Shown: piece after piece, positions 5,409-5,422 of the stretch
How the letters are laid out: the number at the start of each line of letters is the position of its first letter
Position numbering within the stretch: position 1 is the first letter of the stretch
Source: an uncultured Clostridia bacterium
GTDB lineage: Bacteria; Bacillota; Clostridia; UBA1381; UMGS1253
Assembly (NCBI GenBank): GCA_937892135.1
Contig: CALAUK010000190.1
Coordinates: 1-5,422 of the forward strand
Length of the DNA: 5,422 nucleotides
Direction: 5' to 3'
Position numbers and translations under genes: made by a program
Notes under the pieces: generated by a model
Database searches by the model: none
What the model was told of the DNA's origin: nothing
The model's input: only the letters and a program-made list of their open reading frames with translations

Positions 5409-5422
5409 ATATAACACACCTT

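Noticed and set aside
1..5422. CRISPR array, insertion sequence or phage attachment site
   Set aside because: No regularly spaced direct repeats, transposase or integrase signature; the tRNA 3' end shows no repeated copy elsewhere in the window.

Overview
The window looks like chromosomal DNA of a low-GC Clostridia-type Firmicute, possibly from the uncultured gut or anaerobic lineages. The reasons are AT-rich intergenic DNA, strong GGAGG ribosome binding sites, intrinsic terminators with U-runs after nearly every gene, a DUF3048/YerB-type lipoprotein and a stalk-domain-like secreted protein. The taxonomic call is inference from gene content and style; no ribosomal RNA or marker tree is available here.

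Left part (1-1092, minus strand): a truncated gene for an exported stalk-domain-like protein (1-218) has a long, structured leader. The leader region holds a strong promoter (533-561), a 164-nt RNA domain closed by a 32-bp imperfect helix (363-526), an intrinsic terminator with a competing antiterminator pairing (306-360), and a 10-bp helix that would mask the gene's Shine-Dalgarno sequence (225-274). This RNA could be a free-standing 6S-like RNA, or the leader of the stalk gene working as a riboswitch-like device. It is the most interesting object in the window. Upstream of it lies ruvC (Holliday junction resolvase) with its own terminator.

Middle (1093-4025, plus strand): a 240-bp AT-rich divergent control region separates ruvC from argG-argH, which encode the last two steps of arginine biosynthesis (citrulline to argininosuccinate to arginine plus fumarate). 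The -10 elements of the two divergent promoters share one 10-bp palindrome. An ARG-box-like operator lies in the argG leader. A terminator-like hairpin sits between argG and argH, and a small hairpin covers the argH ribosome binding site. A strong terminator ends the operon.

Right part (4050-5422): a near-consensus promoter drives a DUF3048 lipoprotein. It ends at a bidirectional terminator shared with a convergent tRNA-Arg(CCG) on the minus strand. Upstream of the tRNA, on the same strand, is a previously easy-to-miss 36-residue acidic small protein with its own strong terminator. No mobile element, CRISPR array or transposase was found. The protein-coding genes are ordinary; the novelty lies in the RNA and small-protein level.
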